Shown piece after piece: positions 34,408 to 43,190 of a stretch of 64,000 bases of DNA; the stretch's first letter is position 1; each line of letters begins with the position of its first letter. The position numbers and the translations under genes were made by a program. Where the stretch lies: NCBI GenBank assembly GCA_026129765.1, contig JAHCHP010000005.1:1-64000 (forward strand), read 5' to 3'. The notes beneath the pieces are model-generated. The model saw nothing but the letters and a program-made list of their open reading frames with translations. It was not told the origin of the DNA and searched no databases. Source of the stretch: Fimbriimonadia bacterium (GTDB lineage: Bacteria; Armatimonadota; Fimbriimonadia; Fimbriimonadales; GBS-DC).

Positions 34408-35157
34408 TCAAATCGGCGAAGGCAATCTCTTCGCAATTTTCAAACAGGCAGATCGAAACGCTTTCGGGTAACGATCCGGTCTGGACAATGCCTCTTTTTC
34501 TTTCGCGCTAAAAGCATCCGCGCCGGTTTCCAAGTGAAGTTGCTCGGTCACTCGGTCAATGACATCCTTTCCGCCCGCTAAATCAGGGCAGTAGCGGATC
34601 AAATGAGCAAGCAGGTTGGCGCGTCCGCGCAGAAAATAGCTCCGAACCGTTGCGCTGTTTGCGCTCATCCAACGGGCAATCTCATCAAAACTGGCGCCTC
34701 GGTAATAGAGCAGTAGAACGCGCAATTCGTTGGGAGCGCACGCGGACCGTGCCGCTTCCAGCACCTGTTCGACCCATAGTTTATCCTCTAATTCTAAGAG
34801 AGTCGTTTCGGTCTCGGTGTGTTGCGCGGTTTCCGAAAAAAATTCCCATTCCGCATCCAGCGAAACTTCTTTTCGCGATTGAGCCGCCTGCTGTTTATAG
34901 TACCGCTTGCATAGGTTGGTAGCGATCAGCCAGAGCCAATTTTCAAAAGGGCAGTCGCCTCGAAACGATCCTAAATGTTGATAAGCCGCGATCAATGCCT
35001 GTTGCAACAAGTCTTCTGCGTCATCTCTGGAGCGCAGACGCGACACCAAGTAGTTCAGCAGCTTAGAACGCATCGGTTCGACTAAACGATCAAACGACCG
35101 CTCATTGCCTTCGCGCGCTTCTTGTATCCATCGTAATTGTTCTTCCGCCACTGCCAT
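34408..35157 (-). CDS. ECF-type RNA polymerase sigma factor
   Basis: A 249-residue sigma70-family ECF factor. Region 2 (about 20-95) contains SRDDAEDLLQQALIAAYQHL and FENWLWLIATNLCKRYYKQQ, which bind core polymerase and the -10 element. Region 4 (about 150-205) contains ELRVLLLYYRGASFDEIARW, a helix-turn-helix that reads the -35 element. The linker (acidic, HTETETTLLELEDKL) is longer than in minimal ECFs. The C-terminal extension after region 4 (about 210-249) contains ALSRPDRYPKAFR and is unassigned. It heads the operon with the anti-sigma and TPR-CHAT genes. Three GGAAAC hexamers upstream on the same strand suggest autoregulation. Confidence 0.92.
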   Translation of the reverse strand: MAVAEEQLRWIQEAREGNERSFDRLVEPMRSKLLNYLVSRLRSRDDAEDLLQQALIAAYQHLGSFRGDCPFENWLWLIATNLCKRYYKQQAAQSRKEVSLDAEWEFFSETAQHTETETTLLELEDKLWVEQVLEAARSACAPNELRVLLLYYRGASFDEIARWMSANSATVRSYFLRGRANLLAHLIRYCPDLAGGKDVIDRVTEQLHLETGADAFSAKEKEALSRPDRYPKAFRSACLKIAKRLPSPI

Positions 35158-35161
35158 AAGG

Positions 35162-35218
35162 GTTTCCTAAAAATAAACTAATTAGGCAGAGATGAGAGGT
35201 TTCCTTCTAATTGTTTCC
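35162..35218 (-). promoter_or_regulatory. Triple GGAAAC motif upstream of the ECF sigma gene
   Basis: On the minus strand GGAAAC occurs at 35218-35213, 35204-35199 and 35167-35162. GGAA(A)C is the usual core of ECF -35 elements. The farthest two are placed to drive the operon; the nearest lies at the start codon. Which, if any, is used is unknown. Confidence 0.4.
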
Positions 35219-35498
35219 TACATCAAAGGAGTGTCCTTTTGAAACCTTCCTTAGGGGCAATCCCCCTGTGGTTGCCCATGTCCGTCAATTTAAATCTTAC
35301 AAGGGGCAAAAACCAGTCAGAATCGCCCTCCACCAGTTAGATTCGTCATTCGCGCGAACGCGGGAATCCAGCCTTTGCCCCCTCCCCGCCCGTAAGAAAG
35401 GTTAGGGTAGAGGTCAGAAAAGCAGACCCATTCGCTCCGCTCAGGGTGACAAAACGGTCATAGCCTACCAGTCTCGTCAAACCGCGCGCCTCGCAAAC
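35219..35498. repeat. Repeat-mosaic spacer between the sigma operon and the dockerin-tailed gene
   Basis: It contains the GGGGCAATCCCCCTGTGGTTGCCC module (about 35251), an ATTCGC-N8-GGGAAT dRS3-like element with one mismatch (about 35348-35367) and the AGCAGACCCATTCGCTCCGCTCAGGGTGAC module (about 35423). No gene was recognised in the 411-bp gap. Confidence 0.7.
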
Positions 35499-35532
35499 AA
35501 AAAAAGTTCTGGGGCAATTTTGCCCCAGAACT
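35499..35532 (-). terminator. Rho-independent terminator of the dockerin-tailed gene
   Basis: AGTTCTGGGGCAA (35505-35517) is perfectly complementary to TTGCCCCAGAACT (35520-35532). On the minus strand it is followed by seven T (35505-35499). It lies 36 bp past the stop at 35569. Confidence 0.9.
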
Positions 35533-35568
35533 ATGAAGGTTGTTTTCATGCAATCAGGAGCGTTGCGC

Positions 35569-36723
35569 TTAGCAACCGCTGCCGAAATTGAACAGCACCG
35601 TCAACAGATCGGCATCGTCCACCAAGCCGCTGTTGTCCAGGTCTTCCGGTCCGCCCGTGTTTCCAAAGGCGAACAGCACCATTAACAGGTCGGTATCATT
35701 GACACAACCGTCGCCGTCCACATCGCCCGGCATACGGCTACTCACGATACGAATGTTGTCGATATAGAACACATTGTTCGTCTCGCCCGCGCCATTCATG
35801 GCAATATTCAGTTGGAACCAAGGGGTATCGGGCGTAGGAGGCGTCAGCGAGCGCAGGTCAATCCCCACGGTGCGGGTTCCCTCTGTCACAGGAATGCCAT
35901 AAGAGTTGTTGATTTGCCGCCAGCCTTGGGGGTCATTGAAAGAGACAATGCCATTAGACCAGGGTGTCTGCATGCCGCCGGGCGGAACGGTGATGTCCAT
36001 AATCAGATAGCTGCCTTCATTCAACGCCTGAATCAGTTCTGGTGAGCTTCCGCCGAACATCCACACAAAGCCGCCGGTCCACTCCACGCGCATCGAGTAG
36101 TCGCCGTCGGTTGCGCCATAAGTGTCTTGAGAAAGCGTCGCGCCACCCGTATTGAAGCCGTGCAGATCATTCTCAAACGACATAACGGTGGTTGCCATGG
36201 CGGGGTTCAGTTGGCGAATGTTGTCGATATAGAGGGTGCAAGGACCGGCACCCGCATTCGCTGAAATGTTCATCAGGAACCAAGGGCTGTCTGGATCAGG
36301 CGCTTCGAGTTCGCGCAAATCATACAAAAGGGTGCTGGTGCCGGGTGTGCGGGGCCACTCGACAAAGAAAGTGGTCTGACGCCAACCCAGAGGATCATTA
36401 AACGAAACGATAGAGTTGAGCCACGGCGCGGGGTTGCCGCCATCAGGCACAGTAATGTCCAGCAGTAAGAGTCGGTTTTCCGCTAACTTGCCTGCCAATC
36501 CGGGCGTGTTGCCATCTGTAAGCCAGGTGAAAGGACCATCCCAGGTGATACCCATCGAATAAATTCCATGGGTTGCGCCAATGGTATCCTGGAATAGCGT
36601 TGCAGCGTTCGAAACGAATCCATCTAAGCCGTCCTCAAACGAGAACAGGGGCTGCTGGCTCTGCGCGCTGAGTGCCAGCGCCGCGCTCAAAGATACCGCC
36701 GAAACACGAGTCATAAACTTCAT
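35569..36723 (-). CDS. Secreted duplicated CBM-like protein with dockerin-like tail
   Basis: A 384-residue protein. The signal peptide is about 1-23 (ends AQSQ). Two homologous repeats of about 150 residues follow (28-175 and 179-328). Each runs from SFEDGLDGF / SFENDLHGF through YSM(G/R)(I/V)(T/E)W(D/T)G, D(I)TVP(D/P)GG, SFNDP(L/Q)GWRQ and PWF(L/Q)(M/L)NI to LYIDNIRQ / FYIDNIRI. This is the jelly-roll CBM or galactose-binding pattern. The tail (about 330-384) is GDVDGDGCVNDTDLLMVLFAFG ... DDADLLTVLFNFGSGC, a paired EF-hand dockerin-like module. Carbohydrate binding is inferred. AGGAGGT precedes the ATG, and the leader carries two inverted repeats. Confidence 0.82.
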   Translation of the reverse strand: MKFMTRVSAVSLSAALALSAQSQQPLFSFEDGLDGFVSNAATLFQDTIGATHGIYSMGITWDGPFTWLTDGNTPGLAGKLAENRLLLLDITVPDGGNPAPWLNSIVSFNDPLGWRQTTFFVEWPRTPGTSTLLYDLRELEAPDPDSPWFLMNISANAGAGPCTLYIDNIRQLNPAMATTVMSFENDLHGFNTGGATLSQDTYGATDGDYSMRVEWTGGFVWMFGGSSPELIQALNEGSYLIMDITVPPGGMQTPWSNGIVSFNDPQGWRQINNSYGIPVTEGTRTVGIDLRSLTPPTPDTPWFQLNIAMNGAGETNNVFYIDNIRIVSSRMPGDVDGDGCVNDTDLLMVLFAFGNTGGPEDLDNSGLVDDADLLTVLFNFGSGC

Positions 36724-36749
36724 TGTTAGAACCTCCTATGGTTTTAATT

Positions 36750-36787
36750 AACCGCTTAAGTTGCGGTTAGAACCGTTTTTTACGGTT
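36750..36787 (-). promoter_or_regulatory. Two adjacent AACCG/CGGTT inverted repeats in the leader of the dockerin-tailed gene
   Basis: AACCGC-N7-GCGGTT (36750-36768) and AACCGT-N5-ACGGTT (36771-36787) lie 27-64 bp upstream of the ATG at 36723. Two similar dyads so close together look like an operator pair, or stacked leader hairpins. Confidence 0.45.
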
Positions 36788-36985
36788 AGATTTGAAAGAC
36801 TCATGGATTAGAAAAAGGCGCGAAGGAGAAGAGAGGGCGCAACACGACTGCGTGTTCACTCCCTTGTTGAGAAAGCATTTTTTGCCTCCATCGAACCTCA
36901 TACATATTATATCACAGTTTTTGGGCATTTAACACGCTTTTTTAGTAGCAACCTGATGGAATGCCCCGTTTATCAAATCAGAAGG

Positions 36986-36991
36986 TATAAT
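36986..36991 (+). promoter_or_regulatory. -10 box of the 37001 gene
   Basis: TATAAT ends 9 nt before the ATG at 37001, so transcription would begin at or just before the start codon. No SD is present. Confidence 0.5.
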
Positions 36992-37000
36992 CAAGTCCTC

Positions 37001-38978
<1,978 letters not shown>

Positions 38979-38982
38979 ATCA

Positions 38983-39387
38983 ATGACACATTACAAACTC
39001 AAATCACTGGTGATCCAATCGATCGAGTCGTTCAATAACCCGAAGACTCGCGAACTCTATTTCTCAATCTATCATCCTGACTGCGTGTTGCATGGTATAC
39101 CAGGACTGGAACCCGGCTTAGCGAGTATCAAGCAGTATTACCATATGATCTGGAGCTCTTTTCCCGATATCAAAGTTCAAATGGAGGATATGATTGAGGA
39201 GGGCAACACTCTTGCCTTCCGCTACTCTGTCCAAGCCACTCACCGGGGCGAGTTTATGGGCATTCCCGCCACAGGCAAACCCATTGGTATCAGCGGGATG
39301 TCCTTTTTGCGATTCGATGGCAACCACTGCATCGAGCGTTGGGCGTTGTTGGACGTGGCGAGCCTGATGCAGCAAATCCAAGATTGA
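38983..39387 (+). CDS. SnoaL/NTF2-like protein
   Basis: A 134-residue cytosolic protein of the SnoaL-like polyketide cyclase / ester cyclase group (PF07366), a cone-shaped NTF2 fold. Matches include the phrase CVLHGIPGLEPGLASIKQYY, then FPDIKVQMEDMIEEGNTLAFRYSV, and then HRGEFMGIPATGKPIGISGM. Such proteins hydrolyse, isomerise or simply bind small ligands; no specific substrate can be read here. GGAGGA at 38970-38975 lies inside the end of the methyltransferase gene, whose stop is 4 bp before this ATG, so the two are co-transcribed and probably coupled. Confidence 0.78.
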   Translation: MTHYKLKSLVIQSIESFNNPKTRELYFSIYHPDCVLHGIPGLEPGLASIKQYYHMIWSSFPDIKVQMEDMIEEGNTLAFRYSVQATHRGEFMGIPATGKPIGISGMSFLRFDGNHCIERWALLDVASLMQQIQD

Positions 39388-39452
39388 AATGCGGCTTTCA
39401 TGCAGGAGTGTGACCGCGCGCAGCCAATAAATCAGGGTGGAGAACTTTAAGT

Positions 39453-40238
39453 ATGAGATTAGAAGACGCATTGCAAGCGCATGAGGAGCAAGTTGACACC
39501 TTATTGAAGGAGGCGTCGAAATATCTTGGCGCGCTGAAGAAATGGAAAAAAGCATGTCAACTCGGTCACGTAGGCGACCTTCAAAAATCGAGAGATCAAG
39601 CGCGCAGCCAAGCCGAATCAGTGAAGGAATTGACCCAAAAAGCAGCGAATCATTGGCAATTTGACCTTCCAGCCTATTTAACAGGAGAGGCATGGCGGGA
39701 AGAGTTAATTGAAATCGCGAGAGACCGGCACGGGCTACGCCTCTTATCCGAGTTGGATATCGTCCTCGCCTCGCCCTTCGCCGTGAAATCGCAGCCCGGC
39801 AGGGCGAGGTTGCTGATTGGTAAACAGCCTTGGAGCCGTCTGCGCCCGTCGGTTGTCGCAGATGAACTGAAACGGCTCAAGGAAAGCGTGCAGGAAAAAG
39901 CGGCTCAAGAGTTTTTGGAAGGGCTTTATCGAGCGTGCGAATATCTGAATCAACCGAAAAAAGACGAGAGGCGAGAGACGATTTTCGCGAAGTTTAGCGA
40001 CATTTATGATCTCTTCTGCTTGACACCGGATTGGAAACGGGACAACTCGACAAGTGTTTTTGCTCAATCGATCTATGCGCTGCATTTGTCTCAGGTTAAA
40101 ATGACGAAGAAGGGAATCCGCTTCGATATTGAACATCCTTCAGGGAATCCCAAAGCACGCGATATTTTTGATGTGGTAAGCGAAGATGGACGCTCGATTA
40201 GGTACTACGGAATTCATTTTGTGATAGGAGGTAAGTAG
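39453..40238 (+). CDS. Unknown protein, first gene of the putative BREX-like block
   Basis: A 261-residue cytosolic protein that I do not recognise. The N-terminal 70 residues are charged and helical, probably coiled coil (LLKEASKYLGALKKWKKACQ, SRDQARSQAESVKELTQKA). The middle contains ELIEIARDRHGLRLLSELDI and GRARLLIGKQPWSRLRPSVV, followed by a helical segment. The last 40 residues are beta-like (KGIRFDIEHPSGN, RYYGIHFVIGGK). There is no membrane segment or enzyme motif. It has no clear SD. The next gene starts directly after its stop codon (TAG-ATG), with that gene's SD inside this one, so the two products are probably made in similar amounts and may interact. Confidence 0.6.
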   Translation: MRLEDALQAHEEQVDTLLKEASKYLGALKKWKKACQLGHVGDLQKSRDQARSQAESVKELTQKAANHWQFDLPAYLTGEAWREELIEIARDRHGLRLLSELDIVLASPFAVKSQPGRARLLIGKQPWSRLRPSVVADELKRLKESVQEKAAQEFLEGLYRACEYLNQPKKDERRETIFAKFSDIYDLFCLTPDWKRDNSTSVFAQSIYALHLSQVKMTKKGIRFDIEHPSGNPKARDIFDVVSEDGRSIRYYGIHFVIGGK

Positions 40239-41345
40239 ATGTCCATTGCACCGGCAGATGCAACTAACTTACAATTGGACGTTAAGGAGTGGCTGCGCGT
40301 TATTGATGAGGAGTATCTGAATGGTTATCTGAAACGCGGCGGTTCGACCGTGAAAGTGGTGAGTGGCTCGGGTGTGGTTCTTTCCAAAATCGTTCATTTT
40401 CTGCGCGAACGCGCAACAGCGGAGAAGTTTCATTTTGCGGAGTTGGACCCGACAGAGTTGGACGAAATGGGCAGGAAACCTGATCTGCACAAGATAGATA
40501 AATTTTTCTTGAAGGCAACCGAATCTCTTGATTGGCAAAAGATGGTTCAATTTCAAACTCGTCAGTTTTTAGAACAGAGAGGTATCCGCGTTCATTCGGA
40601 GGCAGCAATGCGCGATATCGAACTCTTGGCTCTTGATAATGGGAGAGACACTGCGGACTTGATGAACGAAATTCAGCATTACCTCGTCACCCCAAAAATT
40701 AAAGATACGAAGATGACCCGCTCGTTCAGGGCAGCCATCGCCGCGTTGTCTCGCGCCATGCTGATCAAAGATACCATTACTCCCACAACCCAAGAGGTGC
40801 TTATGGAATGGCTGCGCGGTCGTCAGGCTCCCGGCGGGGCGTCAGCATTGAAAAAAATTCAAATCTTCGAAAAAATCAATGAATCAAATGCCCGAGCCAT
40901 GCTCTATTCGCTTTGCCATTGGCTGCCGTCTACAGGGCTAAACGGGTTGGTAGTTGCGCTTGATTTTCGACCCTACGAAGAGAAACGACTAACCAAGAAC
41001 CAACTCGCTTTTCACCAAGGCCGAATTTTGACCGAATTTCGCGACAAAGGCATGTCGCCTGAAGAAATCGAGTCGTTGCTTGCGCAACAAACAGAAGACC
41101 AGATTTTCTATTCCAAGCTATCCTATTCAAAGATGTTGTCTTTAATTCGGCGATTTATCGATGAGATAGACCGAATCAATCGTTTCATGCTGCTGGTATT
41201 AACCACCCCCAGATATTACGACAGCGATTCAATGCGCAACTATTTTGATTACGACGCGCTCCAAACTCGAATCGGTTTGGAAGTGCATGATGCGCGCCGA
41301 GCTAATCCATCTGCATCTCTAACCCATTTAAAGGAGACGACATGA
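40239..41345 (+). CDS. Probable degenerate BREX-type ATPase-like protein
   Basis: A 368-residue protein. Its N-terminus (VKEWLRVIDEEYLNGYLKRGGSTVKVV) and the following pattern (FHFAELDPTEL, KIDKFFLKATESLDW) resemble the start of DUF2791/BREX ATP-binding proteins. However, where a Walker A should be it reads VVSGSGVVLSK, with no GK(S/T). It may be an ATPase paralogue that lost ATP binding and pairs with the next gene's active ATPase. Later parts are helical (MLIKDTITPTTQEVLMEWL). The ATG directly follows the preceding stop. Its own end overlaps the next ATG by 4 bp (ATGA). Family placement is uncertain; a profile search would settle it. Confidence 0.55.
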   Translation: MSIAPADATNLQLDVKEWLRVIDEEYLNGYLKRGGSTVKVVSGSGVVLSKIVHFLRERATAEKFHFAELDPTELDEMGRKPDLHKIDKFFLKATESLDWQKMVQFQTRQFLEQRGIRVHSEAAMRDIELLALDNGRDTADLMNEIQHYLVTPKIKDTKMTRSFRAAIAALSRAMLIKDTITPTTQEVLMEWLRGRQAPGGASALKKIQIFEKINESNARAMLYSLCHWLPSTGLNGLVVALDFRPYEEKRLTKNQLAFHQGRILTEFRDKGMSPEEIESLLAQQTEDQIFYSKLSYSKMLSLIRRFIDEIDRINRFMLLVLTTPRYYDSDSMRNYFDYDALQTRIGLEVHDARRANPSASLTHLKETT

Positions 41346-42583
41346 ACAACACTGCAATGACAAAAGAGTCGGTTGAAGCGCGGCGCGCCATCGAGTCGCT
41401 TCGTTCGGGCGTGCCAAGCCGGTATGCGGTTCAATGGCTTCGAACCACACAATCCTCGATGGAAGATATGTTTCAGGACCGCTTAGAACAACTGGCAATG
41501 GGGCAGGGCGTGGAGCCGATTGTATTCTCCGCAAAATTCGGCGGAGGGAAATCGCACCTCCTCAACTATTTTCAGTCCATTGCGGAAGAGAAAGGATTCG
41601 TAACCAGCTTTGGGGTGACGAGCGCGGAGATGCCGTTAGGCAAGCCACATACCTTACTGAAAGCGCTGGTGGAAAACGCGGTCGCGCCGAAGCGCGTCGG
41701 CAGGGCGCTTAGCGAACTGATGATTGATTTCTCGGCATCCAAAGAAGTCAAGTATGGGGAAACGCGGCTGTGGGCGCGGGATGCGGGCTTGTTAGACCGC
41801 TTCAATGCGCTGTTGCTGTTGTATGAGGAGTTTACTGCAGACGAAGAATTTCGCGAGCAGGTACTTGGTGATATTGAGGGGATCGATACGATCCGTAAGG
41901 CTATTCTTCGGCAAAGATTGAAAGAGATTAACCAAGCGGCGGGGTATGACCTGTCCATCCGAAAAAATGACGATATGGCTTATGACCGTTTGCGTCTACT
42001 TGCCCAACTGTTCAAGATGCGAACCTCTGGCAAGGGCTGGATCATCCTGATTGATGAGGTGGAGCGTCTCGCCAACTTCAGTCGGAAACAGCGTCTAAGT
42101 GCCTACGAGATGATTGGTTGGTTCAGCGAGTTGGCGCAGCAGCAGGGCAGCGGAATCCTACCCGTTTTTGCGATGACGACTGGTTTGGATATGGAAGTGA
42201 TAAGCGGCGGAAAACGCGATATCGATTTTGTTGAGATGGGTTCAGATAACCTTCCAAATGAAACTTTTAGAAGGCGCAAGCTCGGCATCCAACTACTTCA
42301 ACGCGCGAAACTGTTGGAGTCTCCCACTCCGGAGCAAGAGCAAACGATTCTGTACCGGCTCAAATCACTTTATCAAGAAGCCTACACCGGTAACAATCTA
42401 CCATCGCTGGAAGACTCGCCCCATCGTGTTCATACTACCATTCGCTCAGAGATACGCCGATGGATCACGCTCTGGGACCTGCATCGGTACTATCCAGATT
42501 ATCGTGTGGAGGTAGTGGAAGAGGCGTTGCCCACCGATACCAGAGAGATGGATGACACTCTCCTGGAAGAAGGGAATGATTGA
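41342..42583 (+). CDS. BREX-type P-loop ATPase (DUF2791 / BrxD family)
   Basis: A 413-residue cytosolic ATPase. The N-terminal motif ARRAIESLRSGVPSRYAVQWL is characteristic of the DUF2791 (PF10923) / BrxD group. Walker A is AKFGGGKS at 64-71, and Walker B is IILIDEVE at about 234-241 followed by LANFSRKQRLSAYEMIGWF. A sensor-like TTGL lies at about 280. It would hydrolyse ATP to drive a DNA-associated complex; BrxD is a component of type 2 and related BREX phage-exclusion systems. It overlaps the previous gene by 4 bp, and a 192-residue unknown and an SNF2 helicase follow. The canonical BREX genes pglZ and brxC/pglY are not in the window. Confidence 0.82.
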   Translation: MNNTAMTKESVEARRAIESLRSGVPSRYAVQWLRTTQSSMEDMFQDRLEQLAMGQGVEPIVFSAKFGGGKSHLLNYFQSIAEEKGFVTSFGVTSAEMPLGKPHTLLKALVENAVAPKRVGRALSELMIDFSASKEVKYGETRLWARDAGLLDRFNALLLLYEEFTADEEFREQVLGDIEGIDTIRKAILRQRLKEINQAAGYDLSIRKNDDMAYDRLRLLAQLFKMRTSGKGWIILIDEVERLANFSRKQRLSAYEMIGWFSELAQQQGSGILPVFAMTTGLDMEVISGGKRDIDFVEMGSDNLPNETFRRRKLGIQLLQRAKLLESPTPEQEQTILYRLKSLYQEAYTGNNLPSLEDSPHRVHTTIRSEIRRWITLWDLHRYYPDYRVEVVEEALPTDTREMDDTLLEEGND

Positions 42584-42611
42584 TGGCGGTTGAAGAAACG
42601 GAGTAACTGCT

Positions 42612-43190
42612 GTGCCAATACCTTATCGAGACACGCCGCGCCCCTCAGACGAGGGTTGCGCCGCTTTTATAGACCTCATTTGGATTGACGCCGAGTCAAC
42701 CTTCTATGGAGGCTTGCTGCTGATTGACAGTAAGGGGAGACCGATAGAGTTTTCGTATAACTCGCTCAAAGCCCCTCAAGACGCGCTTTGGCAAATGACG
42801 AACCTGCGCGAGGTAGCCGCCGTGATGATGGCTCAATCGTTGTTTGAAGCCTGCAAGCGTGAGCCAGACCTGTTGATTTGTAATGTTTCGTTGGGAAAGG
42901 TGGAGTTTTGCCGCGAGGCGATCGCTGCGTTGATCCCGTTTGCTCAAGTAAATGCTGTGGAAGATGAAACGCAAGTTGGCGCTCGAATCGAGTGGTACTG
43001 GATTAACGATCCTCCCCTTGAAAAAATGAGAGCGTATGCTCTGTTTCAGACCCTTCAGCAGAAAGACATGCTTTTGGAGCCGTTCAACCGAATCCATTTG
43101 GGCTTGCGCGAAGTTTATCCCGAAGCGCTTTGGCACGCATTGATAGAAGATGATACCGACAATAATCCGCAAGATAGTCCCAATCGCTGA
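42612..43190 (+). CDS. Unknown protein coupled to the SNF2 helicase gene
   Basis: A 192-residue cytosolic protein starting at GTG 42612, with GGAG about 8 nt upstream. It is not recognised. The N-terminal part alternates strands (AAFIDLIWIDAESTFYGGLL LIDSKGRPIEFSY) in a way that could be an RNase H-like or roadblock-like alpha/beta fold. A helical segment (REVAAVMMAQSLFEACKREP), a beta/alpha pair (LLICNVSLGKVEFCREAIAA) and an acidic C-terminus (EDDTDNNPQDSP) follow. Its 3' end overlaps the helicase gene by 41 bp in another frame, pointing to tight co-translation. It is 28 bp after the BrxD-like gene. Confidence 0.6.
   Translation: MPIPYRDTPRPSDEGCAAFIDLIWIDAESTFYGGLLLIDSKGRPIEFSYNSLKAPQDALWQMTNLREVAAVMMAQSLFEACKREPDLLICNVSLGKVEFCREAIAALIPFAQVNAVEDETQVGARIEWYWINDPPLEKMRAYALFQTLQQKDMLLEPFNRIHLGLREVYPEALWHALIEDDTDNNPQDSPNR

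Noticed and set aside
30782-35157. Calling the sigma/anti-sigma/CHAT operon a Craspase locus
   Set aside because: There is no Cas7-11 (gRAMP), Csx30/31 or CRISPR array in the window; only the logic is similar.
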